Shown: positions 24,984-33,939 of the stretch, one piece after another | How the letters are laid out: every line of letters starts with the position of its first letter | How positions within the stretch are numbered: the first letter of the stretch is position 1 | DNA from: Schlegelella_A sp963778525 | GTDB taxonomy: Bacteria > Pseudomonadota > Gammaproteobacteria > Burkholderiales > Burkholderiaceae_C | NCBI GenBank assembly: GCA_963778525.1 | Contig: CAVZUJ010000001.1 | Span: forward strand, 1,178,001 to 1,242,000 | Length of the DNA: 64,000 bases | Direction: 5' to 3' | The notes under the pieces: generated by a model | The model's database searches: none | What the model was told of the DNA's origin: nothing | What the model saw: the letters and a program-made list of their open reading frames with translations, nothing else | Translations under genes and position numbers: made by a program

Positions 24984-25538
24984 ATGAAAGTCATCCCCAC
25001 GGCCATCGACGGCGTGCTCGTGATCGAGCCGAAGGTGTTCGGCGACGCGCGCGGCTTCTTCTTCGAGAGCTTCAACGCCCAGGCGTTCGCCGCTGCCACC
25101 GGCGCGCGCGCTCCGTTCGTCCAGGACAACCACTCGCGCTCGGCCCGCGGCGTCCTGCGCGGCCTGCACTGGCAGGAAGCGCCCTATAGCCAGGGCAAGC
25201 TGGTGCGGGTCACGCGCGGCGCGGTGTTCGATGTCGCGGTCGACATCCGGCCCGACTCGCCCACCTTCGGCCGCTGGTTCGGCACCGAGCTGAGCGGCGA
25301 CAACCACCGCCAGCTCTGGATCGCGGCCGGCCTCGCGCACGGCTTTCTGGTCGTCAGCGAATCGGCCGATTTTCTCTACAAGACGACGGCCTACTACGCG
25401 CCGGCGGCCGAACGCACGATCCGCTGGGACGACGCCGACCTCGCGATCGCCTGGCCCGACGTCGGCGTCGCGCCGATCGTGTCGGCGAAGGACGCGGCCG
25501 GGCTTTCCTTCGCCGCCGTTCGCGCTGCCAAGGCCTGA
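24984..25538 (+). CDS. rfbC: dTDP-4-dehydrorhamnose 3,5-epimerase
   Basis: A 184-residue cupin-fold epimerase of dTDP-L-rhamnose synthesis. The family blocks are intact: DARGFFFESFN, QDNHSRSARGVLRGLHWQ (with the catalytic His region), KLVRVTRGAVFDVAVDIR, and GLAHGFLVVSESADFLYKT with the active-site Tyr area. It stands alone: no rfbA, B or D gene is next to it, and both neighbours run on the other strand. Either the other enzymes are encoded elsewhere or it arrived together with the adjacent secretion operon. Confidence 0.92.
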   Translation: MKVIPTAIDGVLVIEPKVFGDARGFFFESFNAQAFAAATGARAPFVQDNHSRSARGVLRGLHWQEAPYSQGKLVRVTRGAVFDVAVDIRPDSPTFGRWFGTELSGDNHRQLWIAAGLAHGFLVVSESADFLYKTTAYYAPAAERTIRWDDADLAIAWPDVGVAPIVSAKDAAGLSFAAVRAAKA

Positions 25539-25575
25539 AGCGCCGGCCTCTTCCTTCGCGCCGCGCTCGCCTGCT

Positions 25576-26964
25576 TCAGCGCCCGGTCTCGAGCTGGCGT
25601 GGTGGCGTGTACTGGGCGGCGCGGGCCATGGCCAGATAGCGCGAAGCCTCGGCGTCGCGGCGATCGACATTCCTGAAGTACAGGCTCAATCGATACGCAG
25701 CGATGCCGTTGCCCAGGTTCGCCGCAAAGATCATCCAGCGACCGTAGTCGGTACGCTCGATGAGCTCGCCGCCGGCACCCGGGGCAGTCAGGGTCTCGGC
25801 GACGCGCAGCGCCGCGTACTTGTCGCCCTGCAGGGCGCGGCGCATGTCCTCGGCGACGCGCGCCGGCTGGTTGGCCGTCAGCTTGGCCACATCGAGGTCG
25901 AGACGCGCCGAGTGCGCCGCCGTCAACACCGTCTCGAGGTCCTTCAGACGCAGCCGGGCGATATCGGCATCGTCGCCGTCCGGTGTCTTCTGCAGGAAGG
26001 CGCGCAGGCGGTTGGCCGCTTCTTCCGGCGACTCGATGGCTCGGACCGCGGCGAGCTCGCCGCTGCCGGCGCTCGGCGGCGTCGGCGCGACCGGCGCTGC
26101 CACCGCCGGCGCCGAGGCCGCGCCGGGCGCCCACGCCGGATCGCCGGTCACGTTCGAGGCCAGCTCGGGAAGCTGCGCGTTCGGGCCGAAGACGCGAACG
26201 ATGGTCGGTATCGCGTTGACGCGACTGGAAACCTTGGCCCGCACGCTCTCGAGCGTCAGCAGGATCGAGCGATCGGGCGGTGACGCGGCGAGCTCAGCCA
26301 CCAGCACTTCCGCGAAGAGCGTGTCCTTCTGCGGATCGTTCGGCGCGAAGGCGCGCTTGCCCGGACCGGTGGCGAAGGCCACGTGGCAGCCTTCGGGCGG
26401 CAAGGTCTGGTTGTAGCCCTCGCCGGGCGAGCGCGGCCGATCCGGCGTGCGACAGGCATCGACCATGATCACCGTGGCCGCCGGGCCGACCGGGCGCTTG
26501 AGCTTGGTGAAGATTTCGTGCTCGAGCGAGATACAGGTCTTCGAGAGCTGCGTCGGCACGGCGTTCAGGTCGCTGCCGGCCGGGACCAGGAAGTTCTCGG
26601 CGTTCGATTGAAAGCCGTGGCCGACGAAATAGAACACCGCCGGCAGCGCCGGATTGGCGGCCACGGCCCGCGCCAGCTTGGCGATCTCGGTTTGCACCTG
26701 GGCCACCGGTGCGTCGTGGAAGGTCACGACATCGAATCCGAAGCGCTTGAGTTGCACCTCGAGGTCGCGGATGCATTTCTCGGCCGGCGGCAGGTTTTCC
26801 TCGGCCGGGTTGTACGAGGTGTTGCCGACCAGCAGCGCGTAGCCCTTGCTCGCGCCTTGCGCGCGCAAGGCCGGCGGCCAGGCCAGGACGGCGCCCGCAA
26901 CGAGCGCCGCCTTCAGCGCCGGACGGCGCCCGAAGCGCACGCTGGCGCCGCCGTCAGCGGCCAC
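25576..26964 (-). CDS. exported caspase-like (C14) peptidase
   Basis: A 462-residue protein with a twin-Arg-containing export signal (GRRPALKAALVAGAVLAWPPALRAQG, cleavage near 36). A caspase/metacaspase p20 domain follows at about 40-250. The catalytic His116 lies in YFVGHGFQ and Cys171 in MVDACR. Both are intact, so the protease should be active, probably cutting after basic residues as other bacterial metacaspases do. The rest is a Pro/Ala linker (about 275-315) and a helical C-terminal part resembling SEL1/TPR-like repeats. The GTG start overlaps the end of tpsA by 11 bases, so it is made together with the adhesin. Confidence 0.85.
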   Translation of the reverse strand: MAADGGASVRFGRRPALKAALVAGAVLAWPPALRAQGASKGYALLVGNTSYNPAEENLPPAEKCIRDLEVQLKRFGFDVVTFHDAPVAQVQTEIAKLARAVAANPALPAVFYFVGHGFQSNAENFLVPAGSDLNAVPTQLSKTCISLEHEIFTKLKRPVGPAATVIMVDACRTPDRPRSPGEGYNQTLPPEGCHVAFATGPGKRAFAPNDPQKDTLFAEVLVAELAASPPDRSILLTLESVRAKVSSRVNAIPTIVRVFGPNAQLPELASNVTGDPAWAPGAASAPAVAAPVAPTPPSAGSGELAAVRAIESPEEAANRLRAFLQKTPDGDDADIARLRLKDLETVLTAAHSARLDLDVAKLTANQPARVAEDMRRALQGDKYAALRVAETLTAPGAGGELIERTDYGRWMIFAANLGNGIAAYRLSLYFRNVDRRDAEASRYLAMARAAQYTPPRQLETGR

Positions 26965-29900
26965 AGCTCAGGTCGGCGCTGCTCGCCGGCGTACACGGCT
27001 CCGGTGGCTTCGCGGATTCGATGATGTCGACGGCCGGAGGTGCAAGGCCGGTCTCGAAGACCAGGCCACGCTGCAGTTGCTTCCTGATGTTCTCCTTGCC
27101 GAAGCCCGAGAGCAGCGCTTCGAGCATCGCCCGGCGGAACGGCTCCTGCGCGTCGCTCACGCCTTGCAGGTATTCCTTGAAGCGGATGTCGTCGAAGTTG
27201 CTCTGGGACACCGAGAGGATGGTGACCGTGAGCGGGCCGCCGGCAGGTCCGATCGGCGTGGGCGAGACGGCATAGTCGATCGCGTCGGGACCGGTCAGCG
27301 CGATGCCGGTGACCGTCACCGGCTTGACGCCCGGCCCCGGCGTCGCCACCGAGCCCACGGCAGCGCTTGCATCGACGGCGACGGTGTCGCCCGGCAGCAC
27401 GCCGGTGACGCCCGCCCCGGCCGTGTTCAGGCCCACCGCGGTGCTGCCGTTGTCGGTCCGGTTCACGGCGGTGATGCCCGTTGCCTGCACCGTCAGCGCG
27501 CTGATGTTGGCGGTGGCGTTGCTGGCGTCGGTGAGCGTGTAGTTGCCGGCGTCGGTGCCGCCTAGCGTCAGGCCGGCCACGGTGACCGGCTTGGCCGTGC
27601 CGACGTTCTTGTTGGCGATCGAGCCGGCGGCGCCGGTGGCGACGAGCGCGACGTTGTCGCCGGCGATGGTGCCGTTCAACGCCGCCGCGCCGGTGTTGAC
27701 GCCGACCACGGTGGTTGCGTCGTAGGTGCGGTCGACGCCGGTGATGCCGGTCGAGGTGATGCCGAGCGGCGTGATGTTGGCCGTCGCGTTGCTCGCGTCC
27801 GCGACCGTGTAGTTGCCGGCATCGGTGCCGGCCAGCACGACGCCGGTGACGGTCACGGCCTTGCCGTTGCCGACGTTCTTGTTCGCGACCGTGCCGGTCG
27901 CACCGCCGGCGGCCACGCTGACGACATCGCCGCCCAGCACGCCCGTGAGCCCGGCCGCGCTGCCGTTGACGGCAACCGTTGTCGTCCCGTTGTAGACGCG
28001 ATCGACGCCGGTGAAGCCGTTCGACGTGATGGCGCGCTGCGCGATCGTGGCGGTGGCGCCGCTCGCGTCGCTGACGGTGTAGTTGCCGGCATCGGCGCCG
28101 TTCAGCGTGAGCCCGCCGACCGCGACGGCCTTGTTGACACCGACGTTCTTGTTGGCGAGGGTGCCAGTGGCCGTGGCCAGATTCAGGCTCACGGCGTCGC
28201 CGCCGACGACGCCGGCCAATGCCGCGCCGGTCGTGTCGAGCGCGACCGAGGTGGTGGCGTCGTAGACGCGGTCGACGCCATCGATGCCGGTTGCGGTGAT
28301 CGGCTTGGCCGTGATCTGCGAGATCGCGTTGCCCGGCGTGCCGGCAACGTGCGGCCCGGCGGCGCGGCTGTAGCCGGCGAACTGCAGGCCGTAGAGCACG
28401 GCCGCGTTGAAGCTCGGCGCGACCGCGCTGGTGTTGTTGCTGACGGGCACCGTCAAGGCCTTGTCGATGCCGACGTTCTTGTCGCTGAACGTGCCGTTGC
28501 CGAGGACGGTGTAGTTGGCGAGGGTCAAGGCCACCGGCGAGGCCGCATTGAGCACGCCCGCTGCGCTGGTGCCGGTCTGCGTGTAGGCGAAGTTGGGCGT
28601 GCCGTCGTAGACCTTGCTGATCGGCGGGTTGTCGGCGTTGGGCGGCGTGATCGTTCCGGTCTGGTTCGTGAACAGACCGTTGCCGGTTGTCGGCGCGACG
28701 CCGGTGTAGCCGCTGTAGACGACATAGTTGATGCTGCCCGCGGCGACACCGAAGCCGAGCGTGCCGAAGCTGTCCTGCGTGAAGTCGCTCGAATGGATGG
28801 CGAAGCGGCCGCCGGCAGGCACGTTGAACGCCGCAGCGCTGGCGAAGTTGACGAAGCCCACGCCCGAGACGTCGACGTTCGCGCCGGCGATCGTGTCGTC
28901 GAGGAAGAACGTGCCGCCGACCGCCGCCAGGGTGACGTTGCCGGTCGCGCTGCCGCTGGCACCGAGAGCGCCGTTGGACACGATGTCGACGTTGCCGGCG
29001 GTATTGAATACGACGCCGTTGAAGACGTTGGCCGGATTGGTGAGCGTGACGTTGCCGCTGCCGGTGGTCGTGACGTTGAATATTCCTTCGGCGGCACCGA
29101 TCGTGAGCGCTCCGAGCGCGCCCGCCGGCTGGGTGATGTTCGTGTTGACGCCCGTGACGTTGAAGTCGGAGGGCACGGTGCCACTCATCACCAGCGGCAC
29201 GCCGGGGTTGTTCGCGACCCTGAACGACGCACCGCCGGCGTTGACGGCCAAGGTACCGATCTTGTTGTTGGCGAAGCTCAGGTCGATCGAGTCGGGCGCG
29301 TTGAATCCGGGGGCGCCGTCGACGGTCAGCGAGCCGGCACTGACGACGCCGACGCCGCCCGAGTCCTGCTGGATGCTGGTGAAGGCGCTGTTGTCGCTTG
29401 TCAGCAGCGACATGGTCGTCGCGGTCGTCGGCGCGTTGAGATTGATCGTCGTGCCGGTCAAGGTCATCGTCGTGGCATTGATCGCGCCGTTGACGTTCAC
29501 CGTCGTGCCGGACAGCGCCATCGTGCTGGCGTTGAGGGTGCCGGTGGCGCCGACGGTGACCGTCGGCGCAGTCAGGGTGATGCCGGCCAGCGAGCTCACG
29601 GGCGCGTTGACGTCGATCGAAGGCGATGTGATCGGCGTCGTGCTTGCGACCAGCGACGCGTTGTTCAAGGTCATCGGAGCGCCGATCGTGATGTTGCCGC
29701 TGGCGAGCGTCAACGTCGTCGCAGCGCCGCCGGCCGCCACCGTGAGCGGCGCGCTGACGCCCAGGCTGATCGACGAGGCGAGCGACACGTTGCCCGCCGC
29801 GAGAAGGCTGGCGACGCGGGCCGCCGTGATCTGGCTCGCGGCACCGCCGAAGTCGCTGGCCAGCAGGGTGTTGCCCGGCAGGTCGTCGCCGGTCGTGCCG

Positions 29901-31366
29901 TCGCCATTGACGTTGGCCACCGTGCCGATGTCGAGGGTCGACGGGTCGAGCAGCAAATGGCCCGCCGCGCCATGCGGCGCGCCGAGATCGGCACCGCCCT
30001 GGAAGTCGAGCGTCTGCTTGCCCGAGACCTCGGCGTTGCCGCCGTTGCCACCGGCCGCGCCACCGCGCGCCTGCAGTTGCCCGGCGTAGCTCGTATGGTC
30101 GTCGGACCAGACCACGACGGTGCCGCCATCGCCCTTCGCCGTGGCGCTGGCATCGAGCACGACACCGCTGCCGACATACGTTTCTGACGCGTTCTGCTGC
30201 GGCCCGGCGCCATGCTGATTGCCACCGACGAGGATGGTGCCGCCGCCCGCCGCGCCGCTGGCATCGAGGCGAGCCTGGCCGGTGAGGCCAACGCGATCGC
30301 CGAGCACCTGGATCGTGCCGCCATGCCCGCTCGCCCCGGCACCGGACGCGTCGAGCTGGGCGCTGACCGCGACGATGCCACTGCTGCCGCCCGAGAGCAG
30401 GATCTGTCCGTCGCGCTGCTCGATGCTGCGCGCGCGCACGACGCCATCGACCTGCATCACCGTGCGCAAGGCGGCATCGGTGGCCGCGGCCACGAGCTGC
30501 ACGGCGCCGCCGTCAGCGCTGATCGTGCCCGACTGCAGCAGACGCGCGTTCACGGCAGCCACGGGCACGCTGATGCTGAGCAGTCCGGACCCCGTGGGAT
30601 CGATGTCGACCGCATTGCCGGCGACCAGCGCCGTCGTGCCGCCGGGCGTGGAGATCGAGCCGGAGTTCGAGACCACCGGCGCGGCCAGCACGACGTGCCC
30701 GCCGGGTGCGACCTTGATGCTGCCGGCGTTGCTCACTTCACCGGACGCTTCGTTGCCGCCCGACAAGCGCAGGTTGCCGAGCATGAACTGGCCGACGTCG
30801 ATGTTCAGCGAAGTCGCCAGCAAGCTGCCGACGCTGACCTGCGCGCCGGGCGCGAAGTAGACGCCATTCGCGTTCTCGAGATAGACGTGGCCGTTCGCGC
30901 TGAGCGAGCCGAAGATGTGGCTCGCGTCGTCGCCGGTGATCCGGTTGAGCGCCACCGAGCTGCTCGAGGGCTGCACGAAGCGAACCGAATTGCCGGAGCC
31001 GATCGAAAAGCTCTGCCAGTCGGTGACCAGGCGCTGGCTCGTCTGGTTCACGGTCATGTCGGCGCCGCTGACGCTGACGCTGCCGCTGCCCTTGACGACC
31101 GTGGCGCCGGTCGGCAGGACCGACCCGAGCGCTGCCGCCGACACGGCGGGACGCGGCGCCACGCCCGTCAGCGCCGCTCCGCCCGGCAGCCCCTGCGCCT
31201 GCAAGCCGAAGGATGCCGCCACGAGGCCGATGCCCGCCGCGGCAACCCGGGCGTTGCGCCGCCCTTCGCCCGAGGCCGACTTGCCCGTGCTCGCCACGGT
31301 CTCGGCGACGGCGACGCAGAAGCCGAGCGAGCGGCTGAAGACGAGTCGATAGGAGTGCTTGTTCAT
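26954..31366 (-). CDS. two-partner secretion exoprotein (TpsA) with YDG repeats
   Basis: A 1470-residue exported protein. Residues 1-25 are an extended signal peptide region (NKHSYRLVFSRSLG type), followed by a normal signal ending near LQAQG. The TPS domain (haemagglutination activity) spans about 65-330, including the RFVQPSSSSVALNRI and NPxG-like ENANGVYFAPGAQV motifs. A long beta-helical stalk follows to about 930. MBG/YDG modules lie at about 930-1375, four of them near-identical in length. The final ~90 residues are a helical segment. It ends with Cys1458 and Cys1468, two residues from the C terminus. TpsB, 18 bases upstream, should export it. Confidence 0.92.
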   Translation of the reverse strand: MNKHSYRLVFSRSLGFCVAVAETVASTGKSASGEGRRNARVAAAGIGLVAASFGLQAQGLPGGAALTGVAPRPAVSAAALGSVLPTGATVVKGSGSVSVSGADMTVNQTSQRLVTDWQSFSIGSGNSVRFVQPSSSSVALNRITGDDASHIFGSLSANGHVYLENANGVYFAPGAQVSVGSLLATSLNIDVGQFMLGNLRLSGGNEASGEVSNAGSIKVAPGGHVVLAAPVVSNSGSISTPGGTTALVAGNAVDIDPTGSGLLSISVPVAAVNARLLQSGTISADGGAVQLVAAATDAALRTVMQVDGVVRARSIEQRDGQILLSGGSSGIVAVSAQLDASGAGASGHGGTIQVLGDRVGLTGQARLDASGAAGGGTILVGGNQHGAGPQQNASETYVGSGVVLDASATAKGDGGTVVVWSDDHTSYAGQLQARGGAAGGNGGNAEVSGKQTLDFQGGADLGAPHGAAGHLLLDPSTLDIGTVANVNGDGTTGDDLPGNTLLASDFGGAASQITAARVASLLAAGNVSLASSISLGVSAPLTVAAGGAATTLTLASGNITIGAPMTLNNASLVASTTPITSPSIDVNAPVSSLAGITLTAPTVTVGATGTLNASTMALSGTTVNVNGAINATTMTLTGTTINLNAPTTATTMSLLTSDNSAFTSIQQDSGGVGVVSAGSLTVDGAPGFNAPDSIDLSFANNKIGTLAVNAGGASFRVANNPGVPLVMSGTVPSDFNVTGVNTNITQPAGALGALTIGAAEGIFNVTTTGSGNVTLTNPANVFNGVVFNTAGNVDIVSNGALGASGSATGNVTLAAVGGTFFLDDTIAGANVDVSGVGFVNFASAAAFNVPAGGRFAIHSSDFTQDSFGTLGFGVAAGSINYVVYSGYTGVAPTTGNGLFTNQTGTITPPNADNPPISKVYDGTPNFAYTQTGTSAAGVLNAASPVALTLANYTVLGNGTFSDKNVGIDKALTVPVSNNTSAVAPSFNAAVLYGLQFAGYSRAAGPHVAGTPGNAISQITAKPITATGIDGVDRVYDATTSVALDTTGAALAGVVGGDAVSLNLATATGTLANKNVGVNKAVAVGGLTLNGADAGNYTVSDASGATATIAQRAITSNGFTGVDRVYNGTTTVAVNGSAAGLTGVLGGDVVSVAAGGATGTVANKNVGNGKAVTVTGVVLAGTDAGNYTVADASNATANITPLGITSTGITGVDRTYDATTVVGVNTGAAALNGTIAGDNVALVATGAAGSIANKNVGTAKPVTVAGLTLGGTDAGNYTLTDASNATANISALTVQATGITAVNRTDNGSTAVGLNTAGAGVTGVLPGDTVAVDASAAVGSVATPGPGVKPVTVTGIALTGPDAIDYAVSPTPIGPAGGPLTVTILSVSQSNFDDIRFKEYLQGVSDAQEPFRRAMLEALLSGFGKENIRKQLQRGLVFETGLAPPAVDIIESAKPPEPCTPASSADLSCGR
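27240..28310 (-). repeat. four tandem ~270-bp units encoding YDG-type modules
   Basis: Within tpsA the sequence repeats with an exact 270-bp step in its best conserved part (landmarks at 27543, 27813 and 28083). The most degraded unit is nearest the gene end. Each unit encodes ~90 residues, running GVDRVYDATT, GGDAV, GTxANKNVG, GKAVTVTG, GTDAGNYT and ASNATAN. Repeats of this kind make filamentous stalks and often vary in copy number between strains. The Lys-Asn-Val and Gly-Asn-Tyr motifs are shared with YDG/MBG adhesin domains. Confidence 0.85.
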
Positions 31367-31384
31367 GATGAGGCCGCCGTCGAT

Positions 31385-33121
31385 TCAGAATTGCTGGCTG
31401 ACGAGAACATAGAGCCGGGCCTTGCTGTCGTCGCTCTGCGCGTGCACGCCGCCGCGCGCCGCGACGAAGCCCTTGACCAGCAGCCCGCCATGGCTGCCGT
31501 ACGTCACCCCGAGGCCGTACGAGACGAGCTTGCGCAGGTTGTCGACATCGATGGCCAGCGGGTCCTGGTGCTGGCGGGCGATCCCGTAGTCGCCGAACAG
31601 GGCGAAGACCAGGTCGCCGGGCAGCGCCTCGATCGCAATCTGCTTGCGATATTCCATCGTCGTGATGAGCCCGGAATCGCTGGGCGACTCGGGCGACGGG
31701 TAGCCGCGCACGCCGTACGGCCCGCCCATGCTGAACTTCTCGGAACTGTCGAGGTTCTTGCTGGCCCATTGGCCGCTGACGGCGAAGAACAGGTAGTCCT
31801 TGGTGGGCAGCAGCTGCAGGCGCGAGCCGGCGAACTGCACCTTGGCGTAGTTGCCGGCTGCCTTGTAGTTCTCCTGGTCGATGACGATGTCGTCCTCGTC
31901 GTGGATCTTCAGGCGGCCGGCGACGCCGCCGAGCGAATAGTTGCTGATGGCACCGCCGCCGAAGGTGTCGCGAAAGTCGCCGACGACGCCCAGGCTGGCA
32001 TAGGGCGCCACGTCCTTGCGGGTATCGAGCGGCAGCGCATCGACCCGATCGTCGAAGCGGCGATAGTCGGTGCTGGCCTGCAGGAACAGGTTGTTGTTGC
32101 GCGAGCGGATCAGCGGATGCAGGAGCTGCAGCGCATAGTCTTCGGCGGTGCCGTGCGCGTCGAGGCTCTCGAAGATCGCCGAACCGAGCTTGTAGTGCAG
32201 GAAGCTGGCGGCGATGCCGAGCTTGGTACCCACGGAGTTGATCGGCGTCAGCCACGAAGCACGAATGAACTCCGAGCCGAGGTTGTCGGACACCTGGCCG
32301 CGCAGCGACACCACGTCGCCATGGCCGGTGGGGTTGAACCAGTCGAAGCCGACGTTGGCGCGATAGCGGCCGGTATACAGCGAGCCCCCGTTGTCGAGGT
32401 CGACCGAAAAGGCGGTGGCCGGTCCAGGCGACACCTTGATGTTCAGGTCGGCCTGGCCGATCTTCTCGCCCGGCGTGAGGGTGGTGCTGACATGGATGCC
32501 GTGCAGGTCGCCGAGCGTGAACAGGGCCCGCTCGATGAGGTCGCGTTCAGCGACCGGGTTGCCGCGCAGGACCTCGACGATGCGATCGAGAAACTCCGGA
32601 GCCACCTTGACGCCAGGCTCGACCTCGATCTTCACCGCGCCGATGCGGCCCTCGAGCACCTGCACGGTGACGATGCCTTCCGACAAGCTCTGCTCCGGAA
32701 TGTAGGCCTGCGCAAGGAAAAGGCCTTGCCGTTGCAGGGCCACTTCGAGGTCCTTGGCCGCGTCTTCCAGATCCGCCAGGGTCTTGTCGGGTCCGACATA
32801 CTTCTGCAGCAAGGGCATCAGCGCCTCGGCGCGCGCTGCCGGCAGGCCGGCGATGCGAAAGCCCTTGACCCGCACCTTGGCGCCGCCGCCGGAGCTCGGC
32901 GTCGAGACCGCGCGCGGCGCGTTGAGCACGGGTGGTGCCTGCTCGGCCCGCGGCGGCGGAATCAGCGTGGGCTGCACCTGCTGCAGCACCGAGCCGGCGT
33001 TGGGCGGCGGCGGTGGCGGGGTTTGCGCCGCGGCAACCATCGGCAGCAGAGCGAGTCCGACGCTAGCCGACCGGTACACGAGGCGCAGCGAGAAGCGCCG
33101 GGTCACTGCGAAAGTGAGCAT
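31385..33121 (-). CDS. TpsB outer-membrane transporter (ShlB/FhaC/HecB family)
   Basis: A 578-residue outer-membrane protein of the Omp85/TpsB superfamily. A signal peptide ends about residue 29 (VAAAQTPPPPPPN), followed by a Pro-rich linker. Two POTRA domains lie at about 75-245 (KVRVKGFRIAGL... GIVTVQVLEGRIGAVKIE). A 16-strand barrel lies at 250-578. The conserved L6 motif region is visible as VRGYPSPE, and the final strand ends in Phe (LYVLVSQQF), the signal for barrel insertion. It exports the TpsA product encoded immediately downstream. It is first in the tpsB-tpsA-caspase transcript. About 115 bases before it separate it from the Tim44-like gene. Confidence 0.92.
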   Translation of the reverse strand: MLTFAVTRRFSLRLVYRSASVGLALLPMVAAAQTPPPPPPNAGSVLQQVQPTLIPPPRAEQAPPVLNAPRAVSTPSSGGGAKVRVKGFRIAGLPAARAEALMPLLQKYVGPDKTLADLEDAAKDLEVALQRQGLFLAQAYIPEQSLSEGIVTVQVLEGRIGAVKIEVEPGVKVAPEFLDRIVEVLRGNPVAERDLIERALFTLGDLHGIHVSTTLTPGEKIGQADLNIKVSPGPATAFSVDLDNGGSLYTGRYRANVGFDWFNPTGHGDVVSLRGQVSDNLGSEFIRASWLTPINSVGTKLGIAASFLHYKLGSAIFESLDAHGTAEDYALQLLHPLIRSRNNNLFLQASTDYRRFDDRVDALPLDTRKDVAPYASLGVVGDFRDTFGGGAISNYSLGGVAGRLKIHDEDDIVIDQENYKAAGNYAKVQFAGSRLQLLPTKDYLFFAVSGQWASKNLDSSEKFSMGGPYGVRGYPSPESPSDSGLITTMEYRKQIAIEALPGDLVFALFGDYGIARQHQDPLAIDVDNLRKLVSYGLGVTYGSHGGLLVKGFVAARGGVHAQSDDSKARLYVLVSQQF

Positions 33122-33237
33122 GGTCTGCCTCGAAAGGCGCGGGCGGCGACGCCTCCCACGGGGACACTGACCTTACGAAGCGCAACCTTCGATGTCAATC
33201 GCCCCTATCGGCGTGTTTCATCTGCACACACTCGAGC

Positions 33238-33939
33238 TCAGAACAGCGATTGCTGCCGGGCCAGACGCCAGGGCGACGACTCGTCCTTCGTGCGGGCGAG
33301 CATCCACAATTCGCGAAACGGCACGGCGCCGCACTCGGCCGATTCGCGAATGAAGCCGGAGAACTCGACGCTGGCCAGGTAGGCAGCGCTCAATTCCTCG
33401 AGGCCAAGCAACTCGGCGTGCAGGGTGATCACGTCGGTTCGGCTCGGAGTCGTGCCACGGGTTGTCAACACGTGCAGCAACTCCTCGAGCATGTCGGGCG
33501 TCGTCAGGCTCTTCAGCGCCGAGACATCGCCGGCGTCCCACGCCGCCTGCAGGCGCATGAAGCGGCCGCGCGCCACGTCCAGCACGGCCTCGCCGTCGAG
33601 ACCGGCAGGGATGTGGAGCGGCAGCGCACGCGGTGTCGCGGCTCGGGTCCGTGCCGCGGCCTTGCGACCTCGATCATCGCGCCGCTGATGGCGCCAGGCC
33701 CAGAGCGCGCCGGCGATGAGCATGAAGACCAGCGCGGCCGTGGCCGCGCCGGCCCCGGCCGGCAAGCCGCGACTGCCCACGAGCGCCAGCAACGCCGCTG
33801 CCACGCCGAGCCACGTCGTGAAGCCGCCAGCCGTGAAGCCCAGGCCCGCAGCTGCGGCAGGTGTGGTGCCGAGCAGCAACGGCAGGCCGAGGCCGAGCGA
33901 CAAGCCGCCGCGCCAACGGCGCGAGACCCGGCTCAGCAT
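33238..33939 (-). CDS. Tim44-like domain membrane protein
   Basis: A 233-residue protein with a signal or first membrane segment (about 10-32) and one or two further hydrophobic helices (about 40-84). A Tim44-like domain then lies at about 110-228 (LDVARGRFMRLQAAWDAGDVSALKSLTTPDMLEEL). The function in bacteria is unproven; the family occurs next to ubi genes in Burkholderiales. Its ATG overlaps the ubiE stop by seven bases, indicating coupled translation. Confidence 0.85.
   Translation of the reverse strand: MLSRVSRRWRGGLSLGLGLPLLLGTTPAAAAGLGFTAGGFTTWLGVAAALLALVGSRGLPAGAGAATAALVFMLIAGALWAWRHQRRDDRGRKAAARTRAATPRALPLHIPAGLDGEAVLDVARGRFMRLQAAWDAGDVSALKSLTTPDMLEELLHVLTTRGTTPSRTDVITLHAELLGLEELSAAYLASVEFSGFIRESAECGAVPFRELWMLARTKDESSPWRLARQQSLF

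Noticed and set aside
27303..28265. Regular series of short plus-strand open frames with similar sequence
   Set aside because: They are the antisense of the YDG repeats in tpsA and repeat only because the gene does.
27240..28310. CRISPR array
   Set aside because: The repeats are 270 bp, lie in frame within a gene, and lack short repeats with unique spacers. No cas gene occurs in the window.
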